Assembly (NCBI RefSeq): GCF_000014865.1
Contig: NC_008576.1
Span: forward strand, 2,633,501 to 2,697,500
DNA length: 64,000 bases
Source of the DNA: Magnetococcus marinus MC-1
Lineage (GTDB): Bacteria > Pseudomonadota > Magnetococcia > Magnetococcales > Magnetococcaceae
Direction: 5' to 3'
The position numbers were made by a program, and so were the translations under genes. This document shows, piece by piece, positions 62,601 through 64,000 of this stretch. The notes beneath the pieces were generated by a model. The model saw only the letters and a list, made by a program, of their open reading frames with translations. It was not told where the DNA came from and made no database searches. Within the stretch, counting starts at the first letter, position 1, and every line of letters starts with the position of its first letter.

Positions 62601-64000
62601 GCCGATCATATTGTGGAATTCGCGGATCTCCATAGCACTCTCGCCGCCGAAGCTGCTGGTGCCCTCTTGATTAACCGTTACCCCACTGCTCCACTGGGCA
62701 AAATCTAGGGTATTGCGCGAACCGGCCCGCTCGGTGCCCTTGTTCTCACCCACACTGGAGGTTGGCGCACCATAGATCTTGCCGCTTACCGCCGCGCCCG
62801 CATCAATCACAAAGGCATCGCTGTGCAGACCGCCCACCAGGTTTTCAAAATCGACGAACTCAAAGTAGCGATCCCCCTCTGGCGTGGCCCCACTGGTGCC
62901 ATTGAGCACAGAACCTTGGTTTAAGCCAGTCAGGTTGACCGTGAGACGCTCCTGATCCCCGGACATATCCATAAAGTCGTTGCCTGAGCCCCCTAAAAAG
63001 AGCCCCAACTCGGAAGGATCGTCCCAGAGAACCCGGTTATTGTTCGCATCAAAGCCCTGATGGTTGGCATCATCCACCACCAGATCCAGGGCAATATCGC
63101 TAAAGTCCACGGTGTTGCTCTCAGGGACCGCCGAACCATCATTATCTTCGATGTAGGCGGTATCCCAATCTTCTAAGAAGCGGTAGGTATCCGCCCCCAA
63201 ATCACCCCGCAGGGTGGTTTCACCAGCCCGCGCAATGAGCAGGTCATCCCCTTTACCGCCTTCCAAAATGGTCAGCTCTGTCCCACCAATAAGAACATCA
63301 TCACCACCGCCACCAATGATGGTGTTGTTACCCTCACCGGCAATCACCAGCATGTTGATGTTATCCACCCCAGATGCGTCGATGGTATCGTCACCACTGC
63401 CGGTATAGGCACGGATGCTGGTAACCCCACGGAAGCTCTTTTTGTAGGTATTACCCTTGGGCAGCACCGCAGTGATCTCAATGGTATCCGCACCGGTTTG
63501 CACCAAGGTGTAGTATTCGTTGCCATCCTCGGTATCAATATGGCGGCGGTCCTTGGCATATTTTTCACCCGCCGTGTAACCATCCACGGTGACCGGTGTA
63601 CCGTCCGAACCCATATGTAGATCCAACACACCATCGTTGACGCTGGCTAAAATCGGCACACAAGGTACGGGGTCCCACTGTTTTTCATAGAGGGTTATAT
63701 CCACAAAGGTCTTGGACCAAACCTCTTTCCAACCCGCTATGATGGAGTTGATGTCCACATAGGCCTTGATGTACAGACTCACCCGTATATGGATGGAGAA
63801 AATGTTAAGGGGGTTACACTCCAGCGCCGCAATAATCTCGGATACCCGTAGCTTACCATCGGCCTCCTCGGGGTCCTCCCAAAGATCCAGATCCCCTTTA
63901 AACTTAATACCGCCCTCAACCCCAGCGCGTACAATAACGGCGCTGAAGGAGACCCGCACACCAATGGTGGCTTCTAACTCGATCTCAGGCAGATCCCGGC
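53682..64000 (-). CDS. Giant RTX/VCBS-type surface protein, N-terminus beyond window
   Basis: At least 3,438 residues; the frame stays open to the right edge (residues before the first in-frame GTG at 63959 read ELEATIGV). Right to left it has a non-repetitive region, RTX-like nonapeptides binding calcium (AGEGNNTIIGGGGDDVLIGG, GGKGDDLLIA) followed by many longer degenerate blocks with GGNDTI and GDN cores (57-63.4 kb), about six VCBS-like repeats near 100 residues (55.5-57 kb, WSYQLNNS cores), then a long Gly/Ala/Thr tail, a GGPGADGGAA block, a PADGEAPAEGQ block, and a basic C-terminus (KRGLFQRVTRGFKA). The tail is not a typical type I signal. Likely adhesin or surface layer. Confidence 0.9.
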   Translation of the reverse strand, partial: RDLPEIELEATIGVRVSFSAVIVRAGVEGGIKFKGDLDLWEDPEEADGKLRVSEIIAALECNPLNIFSIHIRVSLYIKAYVDINSIIAGWKEVWSKTFVDITLYEKQWDPVPCVPILASVNDGVLDLHMGSDGTPVTVDGYTAGEKYAKDRRHIDTEDGNEYYTLVQTGADTIEITAVLPKGNTYKKSFRGVTSIRAYTGSGDDTIDASGVDNINMLVIAGEGNNTIIGGGGDDVLIGGTELTILEGGKGDDLLIARAGETTLRGDLGADTYRFLEDWDTAYIEDNDGSAVPESNTVDFSDIALDLVVDDANHQGFDANNNRVLWDDPSELGLFLGGSGNDFMDMSGDQERLTVNLTGLNQGSVLNGTSGATPEGDRYFEFVDFENLVGGLHSDAFVIDAGAAVSGKIYGAPTSSVGENKGTERAGSRNTLDFAQWSSGVTVNQEGTSSFGGESAMEIREFHNMIGGGGDDLLIGNYMQNIIIGNAGSDTLEGRDADDLIVAYNFSSDGSQDIKSWNTLPSREWTWYEHEVKNFSEASAGVQTLKGDEGNDILMGENGNDRFYTGNGNDTVIGDRAALDFDSRGRLLEIDNSTRSEGGSDTITALNGNHLIFGGAGGDNITSGSGNSTIVGDVGKLSFDASSRRPIEVDTGFDIGGADTINVTTGSNVIIGGVAGDQITATDDQASRNVVLGDTGTISYASPDVLSSLIAAPQTDTSGAADTISLGNGDSIVAGGLGQDVITISAGLSTASNYRYILGDHGAMTFDVAGELVQLETTDSDSANGDNDTVTIAGVADSHNIGLNMMATGMGDDSVTIAGTTTSVDFILADNGTIVRNDGSTAANYALRSVTSTQLDLGGNDTIRTANGDKVIVGGFGQDSITVQATSNSNRHIGGDNVAIAYDTMGGIIQMETTDTVATTGAEDSITIGLDGDSSDLGINVVIAGMADDTVNVLGSTTSRDILLGDSGLITWNSYDITQGQALRSVTSTLRDLGGNDTIRTANGDKVIVGGFGQDSITVQATSNSNRHIGGDNVAIAYDTMGGIIRMETTDTVATTGAEDSITIGLDGDSSDLGINVVIAGMADDTVNVLGITTSRDVLLGDSGLITWNSYDITQGQALRSVTSTLRDLGGNDTIRTANGDKVIVGGFGQDSITVQATSNSNRHIGGDNVAIAYDTMGGIIRMETTDTVATTGAEDSITIGLDGDSSDLGINVVIAGMADDTVNVLGSTTSRDVLLGDNGLITWNSYDITQGQALRSVDSTLYVELFGGNDTIRTANGDKVIVGGLGQDGITVETNSDSKRQISGDNVSLTYDTYGELYILQTLNQKDDHGDNDTITVGIEDDTSTLGENIITGGMFDDIIKIWSTTTSEDMIFGDNAYILRAQNEASSSDQNWMLQAKTLVNDKGGDDTIITGSGGKVLVGGFGADSISAINGDHLVIGDNGQLDYDKDSENGILRKMQSLDNVIGGEDTITLREGFKVVMGGYGDDEITVYTETVAAASGVKDLTGIVSVASVSELEAKGRTGRYITGDNMEVDFDLHGGLYKIQSNDAVAAMGGDDTISIGNRATTNDLGYQVLIGGMAADTITVEDTSTSQDVIFGDNVYYERSTSSYFHMDINSTLTNQGGGDTIVTGQGEKWIVGGMGADTAEVVSINLTDETLFAGDSVDITFSRAKTGNLTSITSTGLYFGGNDALVVGDGDVTFIGGKDNDSLIVDSTGATTAEVLAGTAGDPPNQRFAFGDNVYLEYSLDDAGKEALITINSEDTTASTGGDDSLLIGPTGSLAGVMGEVIAVGGMGADTINVSGLTADTVAAGDNINITRSTEGYLKTMRSLLPVEGGVDNISLSAGDHVVIGGMSGDTILTGSGNTIAMGDSGSLVFDSDTAPVYWGSVDSYDDPTLTEAQEQAVKRVNRWGILQTLSSLGTTNGGHDTMTLGQKGTSFDGNKVAVGGIGNDTITLYGTRSYVETDAAGNAVENVDGSNTIVVTERAVAGDNATMSFGADGLITDFATGDSNIATAGNDTIKVDVSNDPVIDPDYVDGDIGTLDMYLTTEFNVLAGGLGNDVLEVVGSTGMREVISGDNLLYQRGTASQNYNHLYAEVKSSSSGGTDTIKTGNGEKLIFGGVGNDTLTVLTTAVDHSIVFGDAGKVAYDTNATGAVSLIASIPETDDGNDTVTVKNGDLYLFGGGGTDALTVSANDTATRVVMGDSGQVNMTLYSYTDADGVTQTIGVPNFIQVNDASTTNESTRIDTFTLPSKGDNLIIGGLGTDLLSGAQLGVDSIIPGTGSIQVSLANSADPTGAWSKVVSVVVLGQYNEMGITDGTYVLSQDGVDTRPETTATGSGEVTEDGTQSVTGYLGLDALNGGKAIFTEATTTLLYGTLTVKSDGGWTYTLNNSSSAVQALMSGNDRPETFQVNTTDGQQTTVTIRVKGADDVSTLTGSSSASLNEDDTSAVSGTLTVVDADVIDATVTAATSVGTYGTFSVGSNGVWSYQLDNSKAVVQGLTQGQQVSESFTVHTSDGGSQSLTMNITGRQDSAVVGSGTGSVTEDSTLSSSGMLSVSDADSGEAAYVASTQTGSYGSFSLDSSGAWSYQLNNSASQVQALIMGQQVSESFTVATVDGTASSVVVTVVGAQDAAQLGGVQSGGVVEDGQLSTAGQLTISDADAGQSLYQVASTDGMYGHFAMDSSGAWSYVLNNELAAIQQMIAGQTVLESFTVSSSDGTQAQVSVTITGSQDNAVITGEAAGQVSETNDDSQSMATGKLNISDLDSQQAHFVGGPQAGQYGAFTLQGDGNWTYVLDNHGVAMAGLGTGDVVTETFTVRSLDNTAETTVTITINGLDEPPTAEEIEAARLAEEQRLQQELQASNDLLQGAIGAEGGNAGGTAPPPPNGNPADGAPGDLLGAGGAAAGGATGGTTGGGTTAGTGGGGLGGGGFGSGAPNTSAGGLTGGFGGTATGGTVTGGTGGTGGAATGGTATGGTATGGTGGTGGTTTGGTATGGTATGGTGGAAGGTGGAAAGGAATGEAGGTATGGTGGTGGAATGGTATGGTGGAAGGTGGAAAGGAATGEAGGTATGGTGGTATGGTATGGTGGAAGGTGGAAAGGAATGEAGGAATGGTGGTATGGTATGGTGGAAGGTGGAAAGGAATGEAGGAATGGTGGAAAGGTGGAATGEAGGAATGGTAGDAGDTGGAATGGDANGGAAGGPGVDGGAAGGPGADGGAAGGPGADGGAAGGPGANGGAAGGPGVDGGAAGGPGVDGGAAGGPGADGGAAGGPGAVPEGGDPAGANGQGGAAQDGQTNDDNTDDEAPADGEAPAEGQPPADGEAPAEGQVPADGEAPAEGQAPADGEAPAEGQTPADGEAPAEGQPQDGGGQANNASGTGEAIAGSAALAAAMGGGMGRIQWGQPAERGHDSRATAQAKVAKRGLFQRVTRGFKA
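53895..54077 (-). repeat. 36-bp tandem repeat, five units, PADGEAPAEGQ type
   Basis: Five units of 12 residues (PADGEAPAEGQ plus one varying residue P, V, A, T or P) near the giant protein's C-terminus. At DNA level the units share CTCTGCCGGGGCTTCGCCAT. Confidence 0.9.
54167..54406 (-). repeat. 30-bp tandem repeat, about eight units, GGPGxDGGAA type
   Basis: Eight near-identical 10-residue units (GGPGADGGAA, with V or A before D and one N). The Gly-Pro spacing gives a flexible stalk near the C-terminus of the giant protein. Confidence 0.9.
54551..55050 (-). repeat. 123-bp tandem repeat, four units, in the Gly/Ala/Thr tail
   Basis: A conserved block beginning CTTCACCCGTGGCTGC recurs at 54551, 54674, 54797 and 54929, spacings 123, 123 and 132 bases. 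Each encodes a GGAAAGGAATGEAGG-like segment between GGTATGGT runs. The third unit is longer by 9 bases. Confidence 0.9.
60235..61458 (-). repeat. 408-bp tandem triplication in the giant gene
   Basis: Three consecutive 136-residue units that are nearly identical in DNA; I count only a handful of differences per unit (for example T/C near 60287, the codon giving S, I or S in VLG-TTSRD, and T/C at GTAGCTACC). Each contains GGNDTIRTANGDKVIVGG and RDILLGDSGLITWNSYD or a one- or two-residue variant of it. A fourth, more diverged unit follows (to about 59.85 kb). Recent duplication is clear. Confidence 0.96.

Noticed and set aside
1-64000. CRISPR array, IS element, prophage, tRNA or rRNA
   Set aside because: The tandem repeats are all inside coding sequence without CRISPR-like spacers, and no transposase, integrase, capsid or cloverleaf sequence was recognised by reading.

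Overview
The window looks like the chromosome of a Gram-negative proteobacterium with sulfur-oxidising capacity. The evidence is dsrA, dsrB and a DsrL-type flavoprotein in a row, a Yej-type peptide importer, two-partner secretion proteins, a methyl-accepting chemotaxis protein and a Maf-type flagellin glycosyltransferase. A magnetotactic coccus (Magnetococcus-like) fits this combination, but that is inference; no magnetosome gene or rRNA is present to prove it.

Layout. 1-13.8 kb is mostly housekeeping and transport: partial ileS and ribF (minus strand), a PpiD-like periplasmic folding factor, a YdjM-like membrane protein, a chemotaxis receptor, a fused MEMO/AMMECR1 protein, and yejA-yejB without yejE/yejF. 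14-15.2 kb carries a DisA_N-like (diadenylate cyclase-related) protein with an altered second motif. 15.7-21.5 kb holds dsrA-dsrB-dsrL, followed by a small membrane protein, an unrecognised 115-residue protein and a pterin dehydratase (phhB) with decayed copies of its own 3' end behind it. 22-26 kb holds a TPR-(AAAEQ/K)n-SPOR protein built around a minisatellite of about 104 units of 15 bp, and a propeller-like protein. 26.4-31.2 kb is a radical SAM protein, a Maf-family protein and a sugar-nucleotide epimerase, probably a surface or flagellar glycosylation set. 31.4-35.7 kb contains a small helical protein and, on the minus strand, a secreted protein, NUDIX, PepF and YcgN.

35.8-64 kb is the most striking part: eight minus-strand genes in a row. 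They are a giant RTX/VCBS-type protein (over 3,430 residues visible, N-terminus off the right edge), a DUF3467 protein, a GAF-like/membrane/HlyD fusion, a PqqD-like/M50/HlyD fusion, a short SecA-like ATPase, a periplasmic HlyD-like adaptor, a TpsB outer-membrane transporter and a 2,834-residue TpsA exoprotein. No type I ABC ATPase or TolC gene lies among them. I infer a dedicated export apparatus in which a SecA paralogue, an M50 membrane protein and three adaptor proteins serve the giant protein, with the two-partner pair next door. This is the best candidate for an under-described system here.

No tRNA, rRNA, CRISPR array, insertion sequence or phage gene was recognised. Several strong hairpins mark operon ends.
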